From: RH-AL1 sp965198485
GTDB taxonomy: Bacteria > Pseudomonadota > Alphaproteobacteria > Rhizobiales > Beijerinckiaceae
Length of the DNA: 64,000 nucleotides
Direction: 5' to 3'
NCBI GenBank assembly: GCA_965198485.1
Contig: CBDAPQ010000005.1
Span: forward strand, 1,116,001 to 1,180,000
In this document: positions 1 to 7,528 of the stretch, in pieces
Numbering within the stretch: position 1 is the stretch's first letter
Layout: every line of letters starts with the position of its first letter
Made by a program: the position numbers and the translations under genes
Notes under the pieces: model-generated
What the model saw: the letters and a program-made list of their open reading frames with translations, nothing else
Told to the model about the DNA's origin: nothing
Database searches by the model: none

Positions 1-924
1 AACGATCGCCTCGCCAGCCCGCACTTCATCCTGGGCGAGAGCTACGGCGGCTTCCGCGCCCCCAAGCTGGCGCGCAAGCTCGAGGAGAGCGAGGGCGTCG
101 GCGTCGCCGGCATCGCCATGCTGTCGCCGGTGCTCGACTTCGCCTGGTTCGAGGCCAAGGACAATCCTGCCGTCGTCGCCGCGCACTTCCCTTCGCTCGT
201 TGCCGCCGCCAAAGGGATCAAAGGCCCCAGCCCGCGCGACAGGCTGACGTCGGCGGAGAGCTACGCCGCCGGCCCCTACCTCGTCGACCTCTTCAAGGGC
301 AAGCGCGATGCCGCCGCGCTGCATCGCATGAGCACCACGCTCGCCGGCTTCCTCGGCGTCGACGAAGGCTTCGTGGCCCGGCTCGGCGGCCGCGTCTCGG
401 CTGGCGCGCTGACGCGGGAGAAACTGCGCAGTGCCGGTCGCATCGCCAGCAACTACGACGCGACGGTGACCGGATGGGATCCCGAGCCTTTCGAGGCGAG
501 CAGCCACCACGACGACCCGATCCTCGACGGATTGAAGACGCCCTTCTCCGCCGCGATGGCCGACGTCACGGCCAACAGGCTGAAATGGCCGGTGCAGGCG
601 CGCTACGAGATCCTCAACTTGGCGGTCAACAGCCACTGGGACTGGGACAGCGGCCGCCGTCCGGCCGAGGCGATGGGCGACCTCTCGATCCTGCTGTCGC
701 TCGACCCGCATTTCCAAGCCATCGTCATGCACGGCGTGACCGACGAGGTGACGCCGTACTTCACCTCCAAGATGCTGATCGACCAGCTACCAGCCTACGG
801 CGACCCGTCGAGGGTGCGCCTCGCCGTCTACGGCGGTGGCCACATGCCCTACCTCGACGACGCGCCTCGCGCCGCGATGCGGGAGGACGGGCGCAGATTG
901 ATCGAGGGGGATGCGACGCATTGA
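1..924 (+). CDS. S10 family serine carboxypeptidase-like protein (5' truncated)
   Basis: The frame is open from base 1, so the N-terminus lies outside the window; an ATG at 118 is internal. The first codons encode GESYGGF, the nucleophile motif of peptidase family S10. A later HGVTDEVTPY segment supplies the likely catalytic Asp, and GGGHMPY near the C-terminus supplies the His. The visible 307 residues therefore hold the whole catalytic triad region of an alpha/beta-hydrolase-fold carboxypeptidase. Substrate and export cannot be judged because the signal region is missing. The family call is firm and the function is inferred from the family. Confidence 0.85.
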   Translation, partial: NDRLASPHFILGESYGGFRAPKLARKLEESEGVGVAGIAMLSPVLDFAWFEAKDNPAVVAAHFPSLVAAAKGIKGPSPRDRLTSAESYAAGPYLVDLFKGKRDAAALHRMSTTLAGFLGVDEGFVARLGGRVSAGALTREKLRSAGRIASNYDATVTGWDPEPFEASSHHDDPILDGLKTPFSAAMADVTANRLKWPVQARYEILNLAVNSHWDWDSGRRPAEAMGDLSILLSLDPHFQAIVMHGVTDEVTPYFTSKMLIDQLPAYGDPSRVRLAVYGGGHMPYLDDAPRAAMREDGRRLIEGDATH

Positions 925-1018
925 GCGGGCTGCGACAAAGAAGGTTTTAAATGCAACTTTAGGTTCCCGCCGGGAACGCGGCCTTGCCGCGCTTCGTTGC
1001 AAAGGAAAGGAACCTTCC

Positions 1019-1417
1019 ATGACCTTCCGGATGAAGACTCTCGCCATGGCCGCCGCGGGCGCCGCCTTGATGGCGACATCGGCGCTGGCGCAGAGCGACT
1101 ACCCCCACCATCATCACCGCGTCCACCGCTACGCCGCGGCGCAGCCCGACGGCAGCGGTGAGCCCTACGGCTACAGGAACGCGCCCTATCCGCAGGCCTA
1201 CGGCGGCTACTACGGCTCCGGCACCTCGGGCCGTGGCACCGGTTACGGCTATGGCTACGCTTCCGGCTTCGGTTACGCCGGCGGCTGGGAGGCGGCGGCC
1301 AACGCGCGCCTGACCGCGCAAGCCTATCGCGACCCGGGCGTGACGCTGGAGATCGCGCCCGATGCCAAGCAGACCGCCACAGGTGGCCCTTCCGGTGGCC
1401 TGCCCGATCGCAAGTAG
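1019..1417 (+). CDS. small secreted Gly/Tyr-rich protein
   Basis: This 132-residue protein starts at the ATG after an AAAGGAAAGGAA ribosome-binding site; longer in-frame starts upstream lack one. Residues 1-24 form a signal peptide ending ATSALA-Q. The mature part has a His-rich stretch (PHHHHR) and a Gly/Tyr-rich middle. It ends with APDAKQTATGGPSGG, a tail shared with the next gene, so the two are tandem paralogues. No enzyme domain is visible. A periplasmic or cell-surface location is inferred; the function is unknown. Confidence 0.7.
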   Translation: MTFRMKTLAMAAAGAALMATSALAQSDYPHHHHRVHRYAAAQPDGSGEPYGYRNAPYPQAYGGYYGSGTSGRGTGYGYGYASGFGYAGGWEAAANARLTAQAYRDPGVTLEIAPDAKQTATGGPSGGLPDRK

Positions 1418-1498
1418 GCGATCAGGCTTCGACGAGGAAGGTGCGACGAGCCTTTCGACAGAGGCTCGTCGCCCGTCAGCGAAGGAAAAAGCCGTTTC

Positions 1499-1798
1499 AT
1501 GATTGACGCGACGATGATCGCTTCGGTCGTGGGCGCCGTCGTATCGGCCACGAGCCCGGCGTTGGGCCGCGACCGTCTTCACCATCATCATCGTCGTGCG
1601 GCTGTGGCGCATGGCTATGCCCAGCCCTATGCCGGCTACGGCGGCTCCTATGCGGACACGCAGGACAACGCCGTGGCGCGTGCGACGGGCCGCGCCTACA
1701 CCGAACCAGGTATCACGCAGGAACTGGCGCCCGATGCCAAGCAGTCGGCCACCGGCGGACCGTCCGGCGGCGTGCCGGGCTTCAGCGGCGGGATGTGA
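1499..1798 (+). CDS. small secreted protein, paralogue of the preceding gene
   Basis: This 99-residue protein has a hydrophobic N-terminus (MIASVVGAVVSATSPALG), a His-rich patch (LHHHHRR), a short Gly/Tyr segment and the tail APDAKQSATGGPSGG. The tail differs from that of the gene at 1019-1417 by one residue (Ser for Thr), and both proteins have a preceding 'A.G.AY..PG.T.E.APDAKQ' pattern. It ends three bases before the convergent cobT gene. No known domain was recognised. Tandem duplication followed by shortening of the Gly/Tyr region is the simplest history. Confidence 0.65.
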   Translation: MIDATMIASVVGAVVSATSPALGRDRLHHHHRRAAVAHGYAQPYAGYGGSYADTQDNAVARATGRAYTEPGITQELAPDAKQSATGGPSGGVPGFSGGM

Positions 1799-1800
1799 GG

Positions 1801-2820
1801 CTACACCGGGCCGGCGACGCCGGCCTGCTCGAAGGTGGCCATGTCGCGCGTGCAAGCGACGGCGGCCTTGATCAGCCCCAGCGCCAGGGCAGCGCCGGAG
1901 CCTTCGCCGAGCCGCATGCCGAGGTCGAGGATCGGCACCTTGCCGATCCGCTCCAGCGCCCGGCGGTGTGCCTGCTCCGCGGAGACGTGGCCGGCGAGGC
2001 AATGCTCGATGGTCGAAGGGTCGAGCGCGTGCAGCACCGCCGCCGCCGCGGTGACGACGAAGCCGTCGAGCACCACCGGCACGCGCTGCATTCGCGCGGC
2101 GAGGATGGCGCCGCAGAGCGCCGCGACCTCGCGGCCGCCGAGCCGTCGCAGCACTTCGAGCGGGTCCTTGAGGTGCCCGGCGTGGGTGGCGAGCGCGGCA
2201 TCCACCGCCGCTCCTTTCCGGGCGAGGCCGGGATCGTCGACGCCGGTGCCGCGGCCGACCCAGTCGGCGCCGGTGCCGCCGTAGAGCGCGGCGAAGATCG
2301 CCGCCGCGACCGTGGTGTTGCCGATGCCCATCTCGCCCAGGGCCAGCACGTCGACCTCGCCGGCCACCGCCTCCATCCCGAACGCGATGGTGCCGGCGCA
2401 GGCGGCCTCGTCCATGGCGGGGGCGAGCGTGATGTCGGCGGTCGGCAGGTCGAGCGCCAACTCGAAGATCTTGAGCCCGATGCCGTAGGTCGCGCAGATC
2501 TGGTTCACCGCCGCGCCGCCGGCGGCGAAGTTCTCCAGCATCGCGCGGGTGACGGAGGCGGGATAGGCCGAGACGCCTTGCGCGACCACGCCGTGGTTGC
2601 CGGCGAAGACGGCGACCTGCGGCCGGTCGATCGCGGGCATCGCCTTGTCCTGCCAGGCGGCGAGGAAGGCGACGATCTCGTCGAGCCGGCCGAGCGATCC
2701 CGCCGGCTTGGTCAGCTGCGCCTGGCGCGCGCGCACGGCGTCGGCGGCGCGCTCCGAGGCTTCCGGCATGAGCGGCAGCAGCGCGCGGATGTCGTCGAAC
2801 GGCAGGCCGCTGGCCGGCAT
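1801..2820 (-). CDS. cobT: nicotinate-nucleotide--dimethylbenzimidazole phosphoribosyltransferase
   Basis: CobT transfers ribose phosphate from nicotinate mononucleotide to dimethylbenzimidazole, making alpha-ribazole phosphate for the lower loop of cobalamin. The 339-residue length is normal. Family hallmarks are visible: FAGNHGVVAQGVSAYP, GEMGIGNTT, and a C-terminal GMRLGEGSGAALAL segment. It lies apart from the other cobalamin genes (cobH, cobI at 28.3-29.7 kb), with the HerA-like gene upstream on the same strand 92 bases away. A short hairpin repeat (2870-2904) fills that gap. Confidence 0.95.
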   Translation of the reverse strand: MPASGLPFDDIRALLPLMPEASERAADAVRARQAQLTKPAGSLGRLDEIVAFLAAWQDKAMPAIDRPQVAVFAGNHGVVAQGVSAYPASVTRAMLENFAAGGAAVNQICATYGIGLKIFELALDLPTADITLAPAMDEAACAGTIAFGMEAVAGEVDVLALGEMGIGNTTVAAAIFAALYGGTGADWVGRGTGVDDPGLARKGAAVDAALATHAGHLKDPLEVLRRLGGREVAALCGAILAARMQRVPVVLDGFVVTAAAAVLHALDPSTIEHCLAGHVSAEQAHRRALERIGKVPILDLGMRLGEGSGAALALGLIKAAVACTRDMATFEQAGVAGPV

Positions 2821-2869
2821 GGTGCATCTCCGAGGAAGGCTGCGCTATATCAGAGCGGGTGCAGGGGGC

Positions 2870-2904
2870 GCATCTTCCCCGCTCCGCTGCGAAGGGGAGG
2901 ATGC
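2870..2904. repeat. short palindromic repeat (GCATCYTCCCC...GGGGAGGATGC)
   Basis: Arms GCATCTTCCCC and GGGGAGGATGC flank a 13-base loop between cobT and the HerA-like gene. A related hairpin lies at 29668-29708 after cobI, and the outer arms recall the larger repeats at 43365 and 57365. It may act as a REP-type element or weak transcription end; neither is shown by the sequence. Confidence 0.5.
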
Positions 2905-2912
2905 ACGAGCGG

Positions 2913-4391
2913 CTACCGGCGCCCGCCCAGCGCCGCCATGCGGGGCTCGCCCGGCGCGGTCTCGACCCCCAGGTCCGGCACGGCGATGATCGGCGCACCG
3001 CGCAGGTCGCGGCGCTGCACGATGGCGCCGCGCTCCTCGAGATAGGCCAGCATGCGTCGCGCGCGGCCGGCCGAGCTGGTGCCGTAGGCTTCGGCGAGCT
3101 CGGCATCGGACGGGCAGGGTGCGCCCTCGATGGCGGCGTGCGCGATCAGCAGGAACGGCCCGGCGAGGTCGTCGGGCAGGGCCGCTGCCACGGCCTGCGC
3201 CCGCTGCCATTCCGGGCCGTCCGGCGCGGCGCCGCCCGCCCGCCGGGCGGCGAGGCGTCGCTTGAACTCGGGCAGGCCGATCGACTCGTTCTCGAGCCGG
3301 CGGACGCGGCAGCGCAGGATGAAATCCTGGTACAACGCGGCCGGGGCGGCGGTGGCGGCATCGGCGTCGGCGAGCACCTCGTCGAGAACGCCCGACAGAG
3401 CGGCCTCGCGCTCGACCGGGTCGCTCGGCGGCGCATCGGACATGTCGTCGCGCAGCGGCGGCCTGTAGTTGGCGAGCTGCACCAGCACGTCCTGCGTCGC
3501 CACCGGCCGCGGCTTCGGCCGCGGCGCCGGGGCGCGGGCGGCCTCGTCGGCCGGAGCGAGGATGAGGCTGTGACGGTCGTCGCCGGCCTCGGGCAGCGGC
3601 AGCAGGCCGAGCGGCACGCTGCGGCTCACCGTCTGCGTGGGACCGACCGTGATCGTCACCGGGCGGCGCGACAGCGCCGGCCCGAGCGCGACGAAGCGCC
3701 CGCGCGGCAGGTCGCGGAACGTCTCGGCCTGGCGGCGCTCCAGGCCCAGCAGGTCGGCGGCGCGCGCCATGTCGATGTCGAGGAAGGTCCGGCCCATCAG
3801 GAAGTTGGAGGCCTCCGCCGCGACGTTCTTGGCGAGCTTGGCGAGGCGCTGCGTGGCGATGATGCCGGCGAGCCCGCGCTTGCGACCGCGGCACATCAGG
3901 TTGGTCATGGCGCCGAGCGACAGCCGCCGCGTTTCTTCCGTGACCTCGCCCGCCGCGGCGGGCGCGAACAGCTGCGCCTCGTCGACCACGACGAGCATCG
4001 GGAACCATTGCGCGCGGTCAGCCTCGAAGAGGCCGTTGAGGAAGGCGGCGGCGGCGCGCATCTGCCCCTCGGCATCGAGGGCTTCCAGCGACAGCACCAC
4101 CGAGACCCGGTGCTCGCGCACCCTGGCGGCGATGCGGGCCAGCGCGAGATCGTCGCCGTCGGCCTCGACGACGACGTGGCCGTAGCGCTCGGCCAGCGAG
4201 ACGAAGTCGCCCTCGGGGTCGATCACCGCCTGCTGTACGAGGCCGGCGCTCTGCTCCAGCAGGCGCCGCAGCAGGTGCGACTTGCCCGAGCCGGAATTGC
4301 CCTGAACGAGGAGGCGCGTGGCGAGCAGCTCGACAAGGTCGAGGCTCGCCGGCTCCGTGCCGGCGAGGCCGAGATCGATCGCAAAGCTCAT
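2913..4391 (-). CDS. HerA/DUF87-type ATP-binding protein
   Basis: A 492-residue P-loop ATPase. The start at 4391 is preferred over longer in-frame starts because GGAGTGG sits about 8 bases upstream. Walker A is GNSGSGKS at residues 31-38; Walker B is VVVDEAQLF; an arginine-finger-like region and GIIATQRLAKL follow, as in HerA/FtsK-like DUF87 proteins. The C-terminal 200 residues are charged and contain a predicted helical, possibly DNA-binding, part. HerA-type enzymes act as hexameric DNA translocases. This subgroup is common in alphaproteobacteria but its exact role is not established. gapR lies directly upstream on the same strand. Confidence 0.8.
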   Translation of the reverse strand: MSFAIDLGLAGTEPASLDLVELLATRLLVQGNSGSGKSHLLRRLLEQSAGLVQQAVIDPEGDFVSLAERYGHVVVEADGDDLALARIAARVREHRVSVVLSLEALDAEGQMRAAAAFLNGLFEADRAQWFPMLVVVDEAQLFAPAAAGEVTEETRRLSLGAMTNLMCRGRKRGLAGIIATQRLAKLAKNVAAEASNFLMGRTFLDIDMARAADLLGLERRQAETFRDLPRGRFVALGPALSRRPVTITVGPTQTVSRSVPLGLLPLPEAGDDRHSLILAPADEAARAPAPRPKPRPVATQDVLVQLANYRPPLRDDMSDAPPSDPVEREAALSGVLDEVLADADAATAAPAALYQDFILRCRVRRLENESIGLPEFKRRLAARRAGGAAPDGPEWQRAQAVAAALPDDLAGPFLLIAHAAIEGAPCPSDAELAEAYGTSSAGRARRMLAYLEERGAIVQRRDLRGAPIIAVPDLGVETAPGEPRMAALGGRR

Positions 4392-4482
4392 GCAAGCCAC
4401 TCCAGGCGCCTTCCTACCATGGCGGATCGCCTCGGAGGGTGTCGTGCCGGGCACCGTCCACAGGCCCGGCGCCACGGCAGGC

Positions 4483-4749
4483 TCAGGCCGCCTGCGCCGC
4501 CGGCTCGCCCTCGCTCATGGCGCGCATGTAGACGTCGAGCAGGGTCTCCTGCTCCTCGCGCTCCTCGTCGTCCTGCTTGCGCAGCTTGATGATCTCCTTG
4601 AGGATCTTGACGTCGAAGCCCTCGTTCTTGGCCTCCGCGAAGACCTCCTTCTTGCCCTCGTTCAATTCCTTGAGTTCGGTCTCGAGCTGCTCGATGCGCT
4701 CGACGAAGGAACGGATGCGGTCGCCGGCGAGGCCAACGGTGTCGGACAT
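4483..4749 (-). CDS. gapR: GapR family nucleoid-associated protein (DUF2312)
   Basis: An 88-residue, highly charged helical protein beginning MSDTVGLAGDRIRSFVERIE, with the DUF2312 core (LKELNEGKKEVFAEAKNEGF and LKEIIKLRKQD). GapR in Caulobacter binds overtwisted AT-rich DNA ahead of replication and transcription forks. The start at 4749 matches the family; the frame extends to 4788 without support. It lies 91 bases upstream of the HerA-like ATPase on the same strand and may be co-transcribed. The family call is firm. Confidence 0.92.
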   Translation of the reverse strand: MSDTVGLAGDRIRSFVERIEQLETELKELNEGKKEVFAEAKNEGFDVKILKEIIKLRKQDDEEREEQETLLDVYMRAMSEGEPAAQAA

Positions 4750-4957
4750 GAGTCTTCCTTCTGCATGATAAGGATGGTGAGAAGGCACGCGACATTCTTA
4801 GTATTGCGTAAAAGCCCACCGCCGACCCGGTCGCAGCTCGATTAAGTCGACGCTACCTTGCGGCAACATGGCCGACACTTCGTCTGAGCGACGATTGTTA
4901 GCGCAGCGGCAAGTCGCTATAAGCTCGGCCAAATTGAGTTTGGCGGGAGCTCAAGAC

Positions 4958-5377
4958 ATGATTTCGAAGCTCATCGACAGCGACTATCGGCCGTCGGATG
5001 ACGAGCCGTTCATGAACGAGCGCCAGCGCGAGTATTTCCGGCGCAAGCTGATCGGTTGGCGCGAGGATCTTCTGCGCGAGAGCCGAGACACGCTGGCGGC
5101 GCTGCAGAGCGAGAACGAGAACCATCCCGACATCGCCGATCGCGCGTCTTCGGAGACCGACCGCGCGATCGAGCTGCGCGCGCGCGACCGTCAGCGCAAG
5201 CTCATTTCCAAGATCGAGGCGGCGCTGGGACGGCTCGACGACAACACCTACGGCTATTGCGAGGAGACCGGCGAGCCGATTTCGCTGAAACGGCTCGACG
5301 CGCGGCCGATCGCGACGCTCTCGGTCGAGGCGCAGGAGCGTCACGAACGCCGCGAGCGCGTCTACCGCGATGCGTGA
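4958..5377 (+). CDS. dksA: RNA polymerase-binding protein DksA, single-Cys type
   Basis: A 139-residue DksA/TraR protein. The start at 4958 (MISKLIDSDYRPSDDEP) follows GGGAG by about 9 bases and gives the usual rhizobial length; an in-frame ATG at 4868 would add 30 atypical residues. The coiled-coil tip motif DIADRA is present (DxxDxA), needed for action in the RNA polymerase secondary channel. The C-terminal finger has only one cysteine (YGYCEETGEP) instead of the four of zinc-binding DksA, so it is probably zinc-independent. Such loss is known in rhizobial DksA proteins. Confidence 0.9.
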   Translation: MISKLIDSDYRPSDDEPFMNERQREYFRRKLIGWREDLLRESRDTLAALQSENENHPDIADRASSETDRAIELRARDRQRKLISKIEAALGRLDDNTYGYCEETGEPISLKRLDARPIATLSVEAQERHERRERVYRDA

Positions 5378-5416
5378 GACCGAATTGTGCAGATCCACCG
5401 CCCGCAAGACGCAGCC

Positions 5417-6058
5417 ATGGACATGTACGGCTTCTGGCGCTCGCAGGCGACGTTCCGCCTGCGCGTGGCGCTGAACCTCAAGGGCCTCGCCTACCGCGAG
5501 ATCCCGGTCGACCTCGACGCCGGCGCGCAGGACGCGGCCGACTTCCGCGCGCTGAACCCGATGGGCTCGGTGCCGGCCTTGATGGTCGAGGGTGAGCCGC
5601 TGACGCAATCGCTGGCGGTGCTGGAGTACCTCGAGGAGACGCATCCCGAACCGGCTCTGCTACCGCGCGAGCCGCTCGGACGCGCGCGCGTGAGGTCGCT
5701 CGCGGCGATCGCCGTCAGCGACGCGCATCCCCTCATCGTGCCGCGGGTCAGGCGCTACCTTGCCGAGCACGCCGGCTTCGACGCGGCGCAATGGAAAGCC
5801 TGGCAAACGTGTTGGTTCGCGGCCGGTCTGAAGGGCTACGAGGCACGCCTCGCGAAGGACGCGGCGACCGGCACCCATTGCCACGGCGACGCGCCGACCT
5901 TCGCCGACATCTGCCTCGCCGGGCTTTTGGCCGGGGCCGAGGCCTTCTCGATCGAGGTCGAGGGTATCCCGACCGTGCGCAGGATCGTCGGGCTCTGCAT
6001 GACGACCGCCCCTTTCGAGCGGGCGCGGGCGGTGCACCAGGTGGATTATTCCGCCTGA
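5417..6058 (+). CDS. glutathione S-transferase, maleylacetoacetate isomerase type
   Basis: A 213-residue two-domain glutathione transferase. The N-terminal thioredoxin-fold domain shows YGFWRSQATFRLRVALNLKG, NPMGSVPAL and the glutathione-binding SLAVLEYLEE. The C-terminal helical domain includes GDAPTFADICLAG. The pattern is that of zeta-class maleylacetoacetate isomerases, which convert maleylacetoacetate to fumarylacetoacetate in tyrosine breakdown, but no other gene of that pathway is nearby. The start at 5417 (MDMYGFWRS) fits the family; a GTG at 5387 is possible. It begins 39 bases after dksA. Confidence 0.75.
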   Translation: MDMYGFWRSQATFRLRVALNLKGLAYREIPVDLDAGAQDAADFRALNPMGSVPALMVEGEPLTQSLAVLEYLEETHPEPALLPREPLGRARVRSLAAIAVSDAHPLIVPRVRRYLAEHAGFDAAQWKAWQTCWFAAGLKGYEARLAKDAATGTHCHGDAPTFADICLAGLLAGAEAFSIEVEGIPTVRRIVGLCMTTAPFERARAVHQVDYSA

Positions 6059-6076
6059 AGCCGCACGACGCGGCGG

Positions 6077-7282
6077 CTAGCCTCGGCCGAGCAGCTTGGC
6101 CATCTCCTCCTCGAGCGATTCCAGCGCGTTAGGCTCCTCGGCTTTGGTCGGCGGCGCCGGCGACACGACCGGCTCGGCCACGACTGTCTCCCGCGGCGCG
6201 GTCGCCGGGGTCTCGACGGCCGTGGGCGGGGCGGCAGCTGGTGGCGGGATCGGCGCGGGGGTTGCGATCGGCGGCGCGACTGTTTCCGGAGCCGTCGCGG
6301 CGACCGGCGCCACAGGCGCCTCGAGGATTGGACTTCCCGCGGTGGCCGGGCTTGCGGGAGCGCCTGGGAATGCCGGGGCGCCTGGCGCCACCGGCGTCGC
6401 GCGGCGCAGCGGCCGGATCGGTGGACGCGGCGGCAGCGGCTTCAGGAACGACGGCGTGGGCGGGCGTAAGGGGCGCGGCGGCACGTCCGCGACCTGTGGG
6501 GGCACGATCGGTGGGAGGGGCTGCGGCGACAGGGGCTGGGGCGGGTCCGGCGGCGCGTAGGTCTCGACGGGAGGGGGCGCGGCGGCCTCGATGGGATCGG
6601 TCGGCGCGGCAAGGAACGGCTCGGGAAAGGCCGGCGCAGGAGCGATCGGCGCGCTCGCAGGTGTCGGGACGGTCGGCGCCTGCGTCGGTTCGTCCGTCCG
6701 CGATGCACTCTCGGGCAGCGGCGGCGGGCGGCGTAGGGGGTCCGGTGCCGGCCGGCGCGGCAGCGGGAAGGTCGGGGTGCGCGGCGGCGGCGGCTCGATC
6801 GTAGGTTCTGCCGGAGCAGCCGGCGCGGCCGCCTCGATGGGCCGGCGCGGACTTTCCGCAACAGGCAATAGCGGCAAAGGGGAGTCTTCGACGGCGGGAG
6901 CGGCGCCGTCGGACACCATCGTCGGGGCCGGGATGCGATTGTCGGCGAAGCCCTCCGGCTTGTCGCTCGCCCGCCGATTGTCGCGGGCCTCGACGCGGAC
7001 GATCTCGGACTCGATCACGAGATCGTTCGGCCCCCCGATCATGATCAGGTGCTCGGTGTTGTCGCGACGCACGATGATGAGTTGGCGTTGCCTGTCGAGA
7101 TCGAAGGCGTCGACGATGCCGAGACGCGCCTGGCGGGTGCGGCCGCCGTTGAAGCGCAGCCGGCCGCCCGTCATCATGCGCACGATCACGATGACGAGCC
7201 ACAACGCGATCAGGAACGCGAATCCGGCGAGCCCGACCAGCACGTAGGGAGAATTTGCTATCTTGTCCAACCAGGTCGGCAT
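6077..7282 (-). CDS. FliO-like membrane protein with long Pro/Ala-rich tail
   Basis: A 401-residue protein. Residues 1-12 are followed by one membrane segment (YVLVGLAGFAFLIALWLVIV) and a FliO-type domain (RLGIVDAFDLDRQRQLIIVR, EHLIMIGGPNDLVIE). The remaining 270 residues are Pro/Ala-rich and end in a short acidic helix (LESLEEEMAKLLGRG). FliO helps assemble the flagellar export gate, but no other flagellar gene is present here, and FliO-like proteins with proline-rich tails occur in non-flagellar rhizobia too. A perfect CtrA box lies 65 bases upstream of the start. Confidence 0.65.
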   Translation of the reverse strand: MPTWLDKIANSPYVLVGLAGFAFLIALWLVIVIVRMMTGGRLRFNGGRTRQARLGIVDAFDLDRQRQLIIVRRDNTEHLIMIGGPNDLVIESEIVRVEARDNRRASDKPEGFADNRIPAPTMVSDGAAPAVEDSPLPLLPVAESPRRPIEAAAPAAPAEPTIEPPPPRTPTFPLPRRPAPDPLRRPPPLPESASRTDEPTQAPTVPTPASAPIAPAPAFPEPFLAAPTDPIEAAAPPPVETYAPPDPPQPLSPQPLPPIVPPQVADVPPRPLRPPTPSFLKPLPPRPPIRPLRRATPVAPGAPAFPGAPASPATAGSPILEAPVAPVAATAPETVAPPIATPAPIPPPAAAPPTAVETPATAPRETVVAEPVVSPAPPTKAEEPNALESLEEEMAKLLGRG

Positions 7283-7346
7283 GGTCGCCTGCTTTCGGGG
7301 GCCCTGGTGCAACCTAGCACAAGGCGGCGACGTGGCGTGCGCGTCG

Positions 7347-7362
7347 TTAACGAATGGTTAAC
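7347..7362. promoter_or_regulatory. CtrA box (TTAA-N7-TTAAC)
   Basis: TTAACGAATGGTTAAC is a perfect match to the CtrA consensus. It lies between the FliO-like gene (start 7282, minus) and cckA (start 7529, plus), much nearer to the former. CtrA is the response regulator activated by the CckA phosphorelay, so this may be a feedback site or may control the FliO-like gene. Confidence 0.75.
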
Positions 7363-7528
7363 GCCGTCCAGGCATCACGGCAATTTTCCTGTGCTATCCG
7401 GCCTTTAGGATGCCGGGGCATGGCTGCTGCAGTTGCAAAACACAAGCGCACCCCACATGGTTTGGAGCTGAAGGTGAATTGCGCCGCATCCAGCCGGTTC
7501 GCCGCGCAGGCGACAGGCTGACACAGGC

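Noticed and set aside
959..3106. Very long open frames on the strand opposite to real genes (also at 8092-10197, 38921-40861 and 57346-59205)
   Set aside because: They are Arg/Ala/Gly-rich shadows caused by high GC at third positions and overlap well-identified genes.
4958..5377. DksA as a pseudogene because of missing zinc cysteines
   Set aside because: The coiled-coil tip and length are intact, and single-Cys DksA proteins are normal in rhizobia.
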